Below are positions 1 through 6,429 of a stretch of DNA of 6,459 bases, piece after piece (position 1 is the stretch's first letter; every line of letters starts with the position of its first letter). This DNA is from Clostridia bacterium (GTDB taxonomy: Bacteria > Bacillota > Clostridia > UMGS1810): contig JAFVSB010000136.1 of the NCBI GenBank assembly GCA_017503945.1, forward strand, positions 1 through 6,459, written 5' to 3'. The position numbers and the translations under genes are program-made. The notes beneath the pieces are model-generated. The model did not search any database. It worked only from the letters and a program-made list of their open reading frames with translations, and was not told the DNA's origin.

Positions 1-37
1 AACGATATGCACTGCTGAAGATATAATAAGATAAACA

Positions 38-76
38 AAAAAGCGCAAAGCAAATTTTCATTGCTTTGCGCTTTTT
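38..76 (-). terminator. Intrinsic terminator closing the sbcDC operon, probably bidirectional
   Basis: Positions 38-53 and 61-76 are perfect reverse complements (16 bp each) around a 7-nt loop at 54-60. Read on the minus strand, the stem has a G+C core (GCGCAAAGC) and runs into a T-rich stretch (TTTTTTG), as expected for a Rho-independent terminator. On the plus strand it is followed by CTTTTTGTGTG, so it may also stop a convergent gene lying beyond the left edge. It begins 22 bp after the last operon gene. Positions 1-37 hold nothing else that I can identify. Confidence 0.88.
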
Positions 77-98
77 GTGTGTTAATTTTTAAGATATG

Positions 99-407
99 CT
101 ATTTAAAATCAATAAGTCTGTTGCCTTTGTAGGTAAGACTGCCTTTTTCATTGATGGCATAGCCATCATATGAAAAAGGACTCACGCCAAACGAAAGCTT
201 TTTGCTGCCCGATTTGAACACAACGATGTGCATCTTTCTTTTAAACAAGCTATCAAAGCGTGATGCAGTGTGCCTTATGTATTTATCGGCAACAACTGCC
301 TTGACTGTTTTGACGGGTGAAAAAAATGCTTTGACAAAATGTATAGCCACTACAATCCAAAAAAGCAAAGCCAGCACAATCAAAGCATTGCTCAAAAGCA
401 TTTTCAT
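99..407 (-). CDS. Small membrane-anchored protein, DUF2500-like
   Basis: This is a 102-residue protein with one hydrophobic segment at about residues 4-28, followed by a basic, beta-rich soluble domain. The C-terminal pattern (LSFGVSPFSY, then GSLTYKGNRLIDF) and the earlier VKAVVADK segment resemble the DUF2500 family: short single-pass proteins with a conserved F-x-V, GxLTYKGxR and terminal phenylalanine. That assignment is from recall of the family pattern and is moderate. The biochemical role of the family is not known to me. The ATG at 407 follows an AGGAAGGG ribosome binding site (416-423) by 8 nt. The gene starts 17 bp after the pspC stop and is the last gene before the terminator at 38-76, so it is probably co-transcribed with sbcDC and pspC. 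An alternative start at the third codon (ATG at 401) would change little. Confidence 0.8.
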   Translation of the reverse strand: MKMLLSNALIVLALLFWIVVAIHFVKAFFSPVKTVKAVVADKYIRHTASRFDSLFKRKMHIVVFKSGSKKLSFGVSPFSYDGYAINEKGSLTYKGNRLIDFK

Positions 408-424
408 GTTAAAAACCCTTCCTG

Positions 425-613
425 TTATAAAATTTCATCATCGGGCATGATGATTGCCGCAATGATATAGGCTATGATGCCCGAGCCGCCAAGAAGAGTG
501 AAAACCACCCATGCAAGGCGAATGAGTGTGGGATCGAGCTGAAAATAGTGGGCAATGCCGGAGCATACACCGCAAAGCTTTTTGTCTGATTTGGATTTAT
601 ACAGTTTTTTCAT
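425..613 (-). CDS. PspC-domain membrane protein
   Basis: The 62-residue protein is essentially one PspC domain. It shows the typical N-terminal KKLYKSKSDKKLCGVCSGIA segment, then HYFQLDPTLIRLAWVV, a glycine-rich turn (LLGGSG, 40-45) and a hydrophobic helix ending in IIMP (residues 54-57). In proteobacteria PspC is an inner-membrane sensor of the phage-shock envelope-stress response. Stand-alone short PspC proteins are common in Firmicutes and their exact role is less clear, so function is inferred from the domain only. Residues 33-55 are likely membrane-embedded. No PspA, PspB or PspF is visible in this window. The start follows an AAGGAG ribosome binding site overlapping the sbcC stop codon, which argues for translation coupled to sbcC. 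Confidence 0.93.
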   Translation of the reverse strand: MKKLYKSKSDKKLCGVCSGIAHYFQLDPTLIRLAWVVFTLLGGSGIIAYIIAAIIMPDDEIL

Positions 614-623
614 TATGGAAACA

Positions 624-630
624 CTCCTTT
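624..630 (-). promoter_or_regulatory. Ribosome binding site of pspC, overlapping the sbcC stop
   Basis: The minus strand reads TAAAGGAGTG here: the TAA (629-631) ends sbcC and its last two bases begin the AAGGAG of pspC, 10 nt before the ATG at 613. A ribosome finishing sbcC would sit on this site, so coupling is plausible. Confidence 0.75.
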
Positions 631-3373
631 AAATAATTATGTTTATGCGACTTCCGCCGCTTTGTTGTTTTTTGACTACTATCTGCTTGTCAATGCGTTC
701 TTTGAGTTCGTTGACATGTGATATAATGCCCACGAGTCTGTTGCCATCGGCAAGGGAAGAAAGCGCCCTGATTGCCTGTGAGAGCGATTCTTCATCGAGA
801 GAGCCAAAGCCCTCGTCTACAAACATGGTGTCGAGCCTGATGCCGCCTGCTGATGACTGGATTTCGTCAGACAGACCCAGAGCAAGCGAAAGTGATGCCT
901 TAAACGACTCTCCACCAGAGAGGGTTTTGACGCTTCGGCAGCTGCCGTTGTAATGGTCAATCACATCGAGCTCAAGACCACTCTGGCTTCGGTTGTTGGC
1001 AGGCTCAATGCGCCGCTTCAGTTCGTATTGTCCACCCGACATCACCATGAATCGCGTGTTGGCACGATTTATAATGCGATCAAAATATGTCATCTGAACA
1101 TAGGTCTCGAGCATAACCTTTTCCTTGCCACTGATGTTGCCGTTGGCAGTGTTGGAAAGAGATTTGAGCCATGTCCATTTTTCTTCAACTTCTCTGATTT
1201 GGTCGAGTTTTTGAGTGATACTGTCTAATATCACCACATTTGCCGACTTGCGCGAATGTATGCTCTTTTGAAGGCTCAAAAGCTCTTCGCGCCTATGCTT
1301 TAACTCTTGCTGCTTTTCAAGTTGGCGTGCTTCATCGATGGGTGAAGCAGCTGTGAGGAGCTTTTGGTTTTCTTCTATTGCGCTCTTTATTGCCACTATG
1401 GTCTTGGCATTGTCATCAAAGGCAGCTTTGGCATTTTTAAGCTCATCTTCAAGCTTTTGTTTTTGTGATTGCAGCTTGGCTTTAGCGCACTCTGCCTCGT
1501 TCCTGCTTTCAAAGCTGAGCTTTTGTGAGAGTGTGGCAATGCTATTTGATAAAGCTATGCTCATGGCCTCGCCTTTGGCAATGTTTTGGCGCAAAACATC
1601 GATTTCTTTCAATACTATTTCAAGCTTTTCTCTGCCTATTGGCAGGCGCTTTTCGATGTCTGCTTTGCGCAGTTCATCTTTTTCTATTTTCGAAAGCTTA
1701 CATGTGCAAAATTCAAGCTTTGATAACACATCATGCTTCACCGATTCGGGCTCACAATCGCCAAAAAGCTCGGCACTCAGCGATGCTACTGCTGACTCCT
1801 TTTCGCAAAGTGCACCTTTTATGCGACCTGCCGTTTGGCTTGCAACATTTTCATCGGCTTGAGCATCATCCAGTGCCTTTTGTAAAAGCTCAAGTTGCTG
1901 CTTTGAAGGAGCATTAGCCGAAGCTTTGGCGGGATGCGGATGCTCGATAGATCCACATACAGGGCATGGCTCACCATCGGTAAGGAGATTGGCAAGGATG
2001 CCTGCCTGCTCGTCAAGATAGGCTTTATGCATGGCTTCATATTGTGCCCTTGCGGATGAAGCAAGAGATGATTTGCGTGTATAATCACTTTGTGCAACAC
2101 TTAGCCGCTCTCTGAGCACCTTTAGCTCATCAAGCCCTTTTGACACTCTGTCGATGTCGGCTTTTTTGGCCGAAAGCTCTCTGATTTCGGCTTCGCACTT
2201 TGCCTTGTCGGCTCCTACATTTGAAAGGTGGGTAAGCTCTTTCTCAAGCTCGGAAATTTTATCACATATGGCTTTTTCCTGCTCAGTCTTTGCACCAAGC
2301 GATTGTTGGTCATTTTGCATCTGACCGGATATATCTGCCAATTGTTTTTTAGCTGCGCCAAGCTCATCATAGAGTGAAAGCTCTGCCTCAAGCTCGGCTA
2401 TTTGCTTCACAAGTGCGTCAATTTCACCGCTATGTGCTTCGGCTTCATTCAAGCGTGCAGCAAGTGTGTGACTGATGGTTTCAGCCTTGCAAAGCTCATT
2501 TTGAGCCCGATCAAGAGACTCTTTTGCCATTTTGAGAGTTTGCGCTTTGGTAAGCAAGCGTGTGATGGCCTCCAGGCTATCATCGCAAGCCTTAATGTCG
2601 GCACTGAATTTAGCTTCGATATGAGAATCGGCAGCTATAAGCTCATTTATCAGGTCAACAATTTCTGAAACGGGCAGTTCATTTGCCTTGGCTTTTTGCA
2701 CTCTGATTGACAGGACATCATCTTCATCACATACAATACCGTTTATGTACTGTGCAATGCTGTTTTTGAGAGCATCATATTCAGCTCCGAGCTTGCCCGA
2801 TTCCAGCTTTAGCTTTTCTTGCAGAGCATGATAGTTTTGAGTGACAAAGAGCTTTTGAAATATTTTTTTTCGTTCATCGGTGGTTGCAAGAAGGAGCTTT
2901 AGAAAATCGCCCTGAGCAATCATTGCAATCTGCGTGAACTGGGCTGCGTCGATGCCGAGTATCTGGGCAATGGCACTGTTGACCTCTTTGAGCTTAGTCA
3001 CCACCCTGCCGCCCGGCAGGTGCAGTTCGGCGTTTGCTTTTTCGATGGTTGAGCCCTCCCCTCTTGTTTTGGGGCGCTCATATTCGGGATTTCTTTTTAC
3101 ATAATATTCTTTTTCGGCATAGGTGAAATACAACTCAACCTCGGTGGGAGTTTCTGCCTCGGCATATTTGGAGCGAAACATGGTGGCATCACGGTTATCA
3201 CCACTCGCCTCGCCAAAAAGTGCATAGGTTATTGCATCAAATATGGTGGTTTTGCCAGCGCCTGTGTCGCCTGTGATAAGATAAAGTCCGCTATTACCAA
3301 GAACGCTCAAATCAAGCTCAACTCTGCCTGCATAGGGTCCAAAGGCCGACATGATTAGTTTTTGAGGTCTCAT
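629..3373 (-). CDS. sbcC: SbcC, Rad50-type ATPase subunit of the SbcCD nuclease
   Basis: SbcC is the SMC-like ATPase that tethers DNA ends and gates the SbcD nuclease, so that hairpins and protein-blocked double-strand ends can be cleaved. Numbering from the ATG at 3373 (914 residues): the Walker A motif GDTGAGKTT is at 35-43, the Q-loop AQGDF at 153-157, a long charged coiled coil runs from roughly 175 to 465, the zinc hook CPVC lies at 470-473, and a returning coil reaches about 745. LETYVQ (755-760), the ABC signature LSGGE (818-822), Walker B with D853/E854, the D-loop GSLD (857-860) and the H-loop H886 follow. All ATPase elements are present. The protein is shorter than the roughly 1050-residue E. 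coli SbcC; the difference would be expected in the coils. The start at 3373 forms an ATGA overlap with the sbcD stop. An ATG at 3388 is five codons longer but overlaps the Shine-Dalgarno sequence and is less likely. Confidence 0.97.
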   Translation of the reverse strand: MRPQKLIMSAFGPYAGRVELDLSVLGNSGLYLITGDTGAGKTTIFDAITYALFGEASGDNRDATMFRSKYAEAETPTEVELYFTYAEKEYYVKRNPEYERPKTRGEGSTIEKANAELHLPGGRVVTKLKEVNSAIAQILGIDAAQFTQIAMIAQGDFLKLLLATTDERKKIFQKLFVTQNYHALQEKLKLESGKLGAEYDALKNSIAQYINGIVCDEDDVLSIRVQKAKANELPVSEIVDLINELIAADSHIEAKFSADIKACDDSLEAITRLLTKAQTLKMAKESLDRAQNELCKAETISHTLAARLNEAEAHSGEIDALVKQIAELEAELSLYDELGAAKKQLADISGQMQNDQQSLGAKTEQEKAICDKISELEKELTHLSNVGADKAKCEAEIRELSAKKADIDRVSKGLDELKVLRERLSVAQSDYTRKSSLASSARAQYEAMHKAYLDEQAGILANLLTDGEPCPVCGSIEHPHPAKASANAPSKQQLELLQKALDDAQADENVASQTAGRIKGALCEKESAVASLSAELFGDCEPESVKHDVLSKLEFCTCKLSKIEKDELRKADIEKRLPIGREKLEIVLKEIDVLRQNIAKGEAMSIALSNSIATLSQKLSFESRNEAECAKAKLQSQKQKLEDELKNAKAAFDDNAKTIVAIKSAIEENQKLLTAASPIDEARQLEKQQELKHRREELLSLQKSIHSRKSANVVILDSITQKLDQIREVEEKWTWLKSLSNTANGNISGKEKVMLETYVQMTYFDRIINRANTRFMVMSGGQYELKRRIEPANNRSQSGLELDVIDHYNGSCRSVKTLSGGESFKASLSLALGLSDEIQSSAGGIRLDTMFVDEGFGSLDEESLSQAIRALSSLADGNRLVGIISHVNELKERIDKQIVVKKQQSGGSRINIII

Positions 3374-4506
3374 TTTCCTGCCTCCCATATATCTGCAATG
3401 AGGTTTTCGATAAATTCACTCTGCACCTTGCTCATGGGTTGATTGTTTTGAAGCTCATAAAATTCGCTAAAATACTCTACAGGGGATTTTTGGTCATTTT
3501 CAGCGGCGTCTATAAGATTGGAGCTTCGGGTGCGTAGGTTGTCATAATCAAGCTTCATGAGATTATGATACACTGTGCGCAGTTTTGCAATTGCATCGGG
3601 AATATCGTCTTCATCGGTGAGGGTGATGTGAGTGTAGTCTTCTTGCCAAGAGGTGTTTTTGTAAAAATCACGGAGCATTATTTCATCATATTTGCCTTTA
3701 ATTTCCACCATGTCACGCAAGGGAGTGAGGGGTAAAACATGCACACTAACTGCGCCTTTTTGCTTTAGCTCAACCAAGGTGACGCTTTTTTGGTCTTTGG
3801 CTTCTGAAAACGAATATTTTAGCGGAGTGCCGCAGTATCGCACATTATCAGATTTGCAGCTCTGTGCGCGGTGGATATGACCGAGGGCAGTGTAGTCGAA
3901 GCAGTCAAACACAGTGACATCCACATTATCGGTGCCGCCAACGAAGATTTCTTCAGATTCTGTTCTTTCAGCTCCTGTGACAAACTGATGGGTTATGAGA
4001 ATATTGCGCTCATCTTTGTTGATAGGCATGCGCTCTATTGCAGCCTTTACGGCGTCATTATATGACTCTATGCTATCATCCTGACACACCTTGCGCACCG
4101 CGGCTGGCTTTACAAACGGAAGCATCCATACATTGAGCGTGCCATATTCGTCGGCCATGTGCACGGGAGTGATACTGCCGTTATATACGGGTGACATATA
4201 TATGCCGCTATTGTGCATGAGCCTTGCACCAAATGCAATGCGCTCAGGTGAATCGTGATTGCCGCTTATGACAAAAACAGAAAGCTTTCTTTGAGCCAAA
4301 CGCACCAGAAAGTCATCAAAAAGCTCCACTGCCTCAGCTGAGGGAACAGATTTGTCATAAACATCACCTGCAATTATGACGGCGTCGGGGAGCTGTTCAT
4401 CTATTATATTTATTATTTTGGTGAGTATGTATTTCTGATCTTCAAGCATGGAATATTCATTTACTCTTTTGCCTATGTGAAGGTCAGATAAGTGTAGAAA
4501 TTTCAT
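3370..4506 (-). CDS. sbcD: SbcD, Mre11-type nuclease subunit of SbcCD
   Basis: SbcD is the Mn-dependent nuclease that, with SbcC, degrades double-stranded ends exonucleolytically and cuts DNA hairpins. The 378-residue length is close to family norms (about 400 in E. coli). The metallophosphoesterase motifs are all visible: D8-L-H10 in SDLHIG, D48 in AGDVYD, GNHD at 82-85 with catalytic H84, H173 in LITHQF, and GHIH at 209-212. The sequence after about residue 265 fits the SbcD C-terminal capping region that contacts SbcC. The ATG at 4506 is preceded by AAGGTG with a 7-nt gap, and this site overlaps the stop codon of the acetyltransferase gene 11 bp upstream. The stop TGA overlaps the ATG of sbcC by a shared ATGA, a usual arrangement for equimolar coupled subunits. 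Confidence 0.97.
   Translation of the reverse strand: MKFLHLSDLHIGKRVNEYSMLEDQKYILTKIINIIDEQLPDAVIIAGDVYDKSVPSAEAVELFDDFLVRLAQRKLSVFVISGNHDSPERIAFGARLMHNSGIYMSPVYNGSITPVHMADEYGTLNVWMLPFVKPAAVRKVCQDDSIESYNDAVKAAIERMPINKDERNILITHQFVTGAERTESEEIFVGGTDNVDVTVFDCFDYTALGHIHRAQSCKSDNVRYCGTPLKYSFSEAKDQKSVTLVELKQKGAVSVHVLPLTPLRDMVEIKGKYDEIMLRDFYKNTSWQEDYTHITLTDEDDIPDAIAKLRTVYHNLMKLDYDNLRTRSSNLIDAAENDQKSPVEYFSEFYELQNNQPMSKVQSEFIENLIADIWEAGK
3381..3386 (-). promoter_or_regulatory. Ribosome binding site that decides the sbcC start
   Basis: The minus strand reads GGGAGG at 3386-3381, then 7 nt, then ATG at 3373. This is ideal spacing for the 3373 start. The upstream in-frame ATG at 3388 shares its G with this site and has no comparable site before it. 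The element lies within the last codons of sbcD. Confidence 0.8.
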
Positions 4507-4513
4507 ATGGTTG

Positions 4514-4519
4514 CACCTT
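4514..4519 (-). promoter_or_regulatory. Ribosome binding site of sbcD, overlapping the acetyltransferase stop
   Basis: The minus strand reads TAAGGTG: TAA (4518-4520) stops the upstream gene and AAGGTG serves as the Shine-Dalgarno site, 7 nt before the ATG at 4506. This overlap ties the acetyltransferase gene to the sbcDC operon. Confidence 0.7.
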
Positions 4520-5024
4520 AATCCGAAAGTTTTTTATAATAGAAATGGTCCATGGTCATGTGTGCCACCTCTTTGGGGCGCTCTATTTTGGAATAACCCA
4601 TTTTTTCATATATGTGAATTGCTGTCTGAAGATTGTGGTGGGTTTCAAGATATGATGCCTTGTAGCCTGCTTCTTGCATCTTTTCTTCAATAAAAGCCAC
4701 AAGCTTATATCCAAGGCCTGCCCCCTTGGCAGAGTCTGCCAGGTATAGCTTTTGAAGCTCGGCGCAGCTTTCAAAAGGCTCAAATTCGGCAAAGCCTATT
4801 GAGCCGACAACATAGTCGCTTGCATCTACAAGAACATAATAACCCCGACCCTCTTTTTGTGAATAGAACTCATAGAGATTATCAAGCATTGGATCAAAAT
4901 AGGCTGTGCCAGGAATATCAAGGCCGTTGTTTGCAAGATTAACCCTGACCAGATTTGCAACCGCCTGATTGTCGGCAATGCGCATTGGTCTGATTTTATA
5001 ATCGGCGATAATATTGTTATTCAT
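4518..5024 (-). CDS. GNAT-family N-acetyltransferase
   Basis: The 168-residue protein has the GNAT fold pattern. It begins with a beta strand and helix (YKIRPMRIADNQAVANLV). A central strand pair follows (YYVLVDASDYVVGSIGFAEF, about 62-81), then LQKLYLADSAKGAGLG at 90-105. Its AKGAGLG is a variant of the acetyl-CoA-binding Q/R-x-x-G-x-G/A loop. The region ends in LETHHNLQTAIHIYEKMGY (126-144), the usual motif B with its conserved asparagine and YEKMGY. The donor is therefore expected to be acetyl-CoA; the substrate cannot be told. The start at 5024 follows AAAGGA with good spacing. It is the first gene of the apparent operon, 11 bp before sbcD. Whether it acts with SbcCD or merely shares the transcript is not shown by the sequence. 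Confidence 0.92.
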   Translation of the reverse strand: MNNNIIADYKIRPMRIADNQAVANLVRVNLANNGLDIPGTAYFDPMLDNLYEFYSQKEGRGYYVLVDASDYVVGSIGFAEFEPFESCAELQKLYLADSAKGAGLGYKLVAFIEEKMQEAGYKASYLETHHNLQTAIHIYEKMGYSKIERPKEVAHMTMDHFYYKKLSD

Positions 5025-5084
5025 AAATTTTTCCTTTCTTGATTAAATAATAAGCACTAATTTTGAAGCAAAGCCATAATATAG

Positions 5085-5101
5085 AAATCCTTATGGGATT
5101 T
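5085..5101 (-). terminator. Weak hairpin after the CPBP gene, possible terminator
   Basis: AAATCC (5085-5090) and GGATTT (5096-5101) pair around the 5-nt loop TTATG, starting 4 bp after the CPBP stop codon. On the minus strand the tail is CTATATTATG, with no clean T-run, and the stem is only 6 bp. Termination here is uncertain, so some read-through from the CPBP gene into the acetyltransferase-sbcDC operon is possible. The rest of the 81-bp gap up to 5024 probably carries the operon promoter, but no convincing sigma-A pair stands out. Confidence 0.35.
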
Positions 5102-5105
5102 TAAT

Positions 5106-5801
5106 TTATTCTTTGACGGCCTTGTTTATATAAATGGCATAAACAAGCGGCACTACTATCAAAAAAGCAGGCACTATATATAGCGATTTTGAATTTTCTA
5201 CATTGAATATAGACAGTGAATTTATCAGGGAATGTGTTATTATGCAGGGAACAAGTGACTTGCTTTTGTAAAATATAATGACAAATAAATAGCCTATTGC
5301 CACAGCATAACACATTTGCATTAGTGTTGGAATTAACTCAGCACCATTTAACAGATTAACGATGTGTCCTATTCCAAAAGTGATGGCATTTACAATTATT
5401 GCGATTGTGATGTTATCTTTTTCCATCATTTTAAATAAAAAGCCTCTGAAAATTATTTCTTCAATAAACCCAATGTTTATCATGGTCAGTATGTAAAATA
5501 CAATCTCGCTTGTCGAATTGTTGATATTAATTCCATTCCATAAATTTACAGTGGGTATAAAAATCAGAGGAATAAAGAACAAATATTTCGTTGGGTTTTT
5601 AATTTTTGTAATGCCATAATATCTTGTTCTGCCCAAAAGATTCATCAATACAATTAAAAACAAAGAAAAACCGGTATTGATAATTGCACTTCGGTAATCA
5701 ATCAAGCCAAAATTTTGAATGCAATATGAGTTGATAATGATATAAAATAGAATTAACAATATGCAAAATAGTGGTTCATTCTTTTCAAATGTTTTTTTCA
5801 T
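5106..5801 (-). CDS. CPBP (CAAX/Abi) family intramembrane metalloprotease
   Basis: The 231-residue, strongly hydrophobic protein has about seven or eight candidate membrane segments. The family motifs are complete: EEIIFRG at 114-120 (E114, E115, R119), FGIGH at 142-146 (H146) and HSLIN at 190-194 (H190, N194). These residues form the glutamate/histidine active site of the Rce1-like CPBP proteins, which cut substrates inside the membrane. In Firmicutes, members are known from bacteriocin immunity and signalling-peptide processing, but most are uncharacterised, and no bacteriocin or peptide gene is visible here. The ATG at 5801 is preferred: AAAGG (5813-5817) lies 11 nt upstream. A GTG at 5807 with 5-nt spacing is possible, while the open frame extends to a TTG at 5852 that lacks a good site. 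It is 53 bp downstream of the preceding gene and probably co-transcribed with it. Confidence 0.9.
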   Translation of the reverse strand: MKKTFEKNEPLFCILLILFYIIINSYCIQNFGLIDYRSAIINTGFSLFLIVLMNLLGRTRYYGITKIKNPTKYLFFIPLIFIPTVNLWNGININNSTSEIVFYILTMINIGFIEEIIFRGFLFKMMEKDNITIAIIVNAITFGIGHIVNLLNGAELIPTLMQMCYAVAIGYLFVIIFYKSKSLVPCIITHSLINSLSIFNVENSKSLYIVPAFLIVVPLVYAIYINKAVKE

Positions 5802-5812
5802 AGTCACACTAA

Positions 5813-5817
5813 CCTTT
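5813..5817 (-). promoter_or_regulatory. Ribosome binding site of the CPBP gene
   Basis: The minus strand reads AAAGG here, 11 nt before ATG 5801 and 5 nt before GTG 5807. It rules against the longer TTG start at 5852 but does not decide cleanly between the ATG and the GTG, which differ by two codons. Confidence 0.55.
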
Positions 5818-5854
5818 ATTAATAGTCTCAGAGACAGACAATTTAGATGCAAAG

Positions 5855-6325
5855 CTATTTTACATCAAAATGAACTGCACTAGATAATGCTTGCCATGTC
5901 TCTTCCAGCATTTCTTTCGTATATTTTTGCGGTCTGCTAAACACCGCTTGTCCAAGCGCATTCAATTTATCATATAATTCTTTGTTCATATCAATTTCAT
6001 ACCACGCATCGCATCCGGAAGCTTGGTCGAGCAATAGTACGATATCATTGAATCTACCGTCTTTCAGATATGAATTGTGCGGATATAGTTCAACTAAACG
6101 ATAGCCGTATTTTGTGTTTTCTGTGTCATATTTATGTATTGCAGTTTCTTGTGTTTGAATACTCTTATTAAGCATACCAATTATCAAATTTCCATAATCG
6201 CTGACAAACTTTGTGTCGATATCTGCCTGAATTCGATCATCCTTTAAATGGTTCGCGAAGAGTATTGCTGAAATGACTAAAATTAAAGCAATAAGCAGGC
6301 AGATAAAACTTTTTCGATTAAACAT
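5855..6325 (-). CDS. Uncharacterised protein with an N-terminal membrane anchor
   Basis: I do not recognise this 156-residue protein. Residues 2-5 (FNRK) are basic and 7-24 form a hydrophobic segment, so it is either a signal-anchored protein with a roughly 130-residue extracytoplasmic part or a secreted one. The cysteine at residue 9 lies too early and lacks a lipobox context, so it is probably not a lipoprotein. The remainder is mixed alpha/beta and rich in aromatics (Y73-Y75, Y81, W108-Y109, Y135, W144), with a single cysteine, C105, in ASGCDAWYEID. The start at ATG 6325 follows a strong AAGGAG (6335-6340) by 9 nt; the frame extends upstream only to a TTG at 6406 that lies inside an inverted repeat. 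The gene ends with TAG, 53 bp before the CPBP protease start. A functional pairing with the protease is possible but unproven. Confidence 0.78.
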   Translation of the reverse strand: MFNRKSFICLLIALILVISAILFANHLKDDRIQADIDTKFVSDYGNLIIGMLNKSIQTQETAIHKYDTENTKYGYRLVELYPHNSYLKDGRFNDIVLLLDQASGCDAWYEIDMNKELYDKLNALGQAVFSRPQKYTKEMLEETWQALSSAVHFDVK

Positions 6326-6334
6326 TTGTAATTT

Positions 6335-6340
6335 CTCCTT
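6335..6340 (-). promoter_or_regulatory. Ribosome binding site of the anchored hypothetical protein
   Basis: AAGGAG on the minus strand, 9 nt before the ATG at 6325, is the best Shine-Dalgarno match in this half of the window. It fixes the start and excludes the TTG at 6406. Confidence 0.8.
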
Positions 6341-6385
6341 TCGACTTTTTTCGATAATCTTTATATGATTTTTCAAGTTAGAGAT

Positions 6386-6423
6386 AAAAAAATTGTCGAT
6401 ATGCAAACTAAAGTTTGCTCGAC
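6386..6423 (-). terminator. Terminator-like hairpin with T-run upstream of the hypothetical gene
   Basis: Arms at 6412-6423 and 6395-6409 pair over 12 bp: GTCGA with TCGAC, and GCAAACT with AGTTTGC. A 3-nt bulge (6400-6402) and a 2-nt centre (6410-6411) interrupt them. In practice the innermost pair would open to give a 4-nt loop. On the minus strand the stem is followed by AATTTTTTTA, seven T's at 6386-6392. It could end a gene beyond the right edge, or act as a leader attenuator 60 bp before the ATG at 6325. Confidence 0.55.
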
Positions 6424-6429
6424 CGTGTG

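Noticed and set aside
1338..1862. A 174-codon open frame on the plus strand inside sbcC
   Set aside because: It is antisense to the coiled-coil and hook region of an intact sbcC, gives a serine/phenylalanine-rich composition typical of antisense frames, and matches no family I know.
1819..2100. A 93-codon minus-strand frame overlapping sbcC in another frame
   Set aside because: It lies fully inside sbcC out of frame, and the sbcC frame carries the CPVC zinc hook here.
5044..5071. Possible promoter for the operon: TTGCTT, 16-bp spacer, TATTTA on the minus strand
   Set aside because: Both hexamers are poor matches and transcription would start almost at the ribosome binding site; it is too weak to list as a feature.
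5821..5840. Small palindrome GTCTC-A-GAGAC between the hypothetical and CPBP genes
   Set aside because: The arms are only 5 bp with a 1-nt centre, and no T-run follows, so neither a terminator nor an operator can be supported.
5106..6325. Bacteriocin or peptide-pheromone locus, suggested by the CPBP protease
   Set aside because: No short peptide gene with a double-glycine leader or a peptide exporter is visible on either strand nearby.
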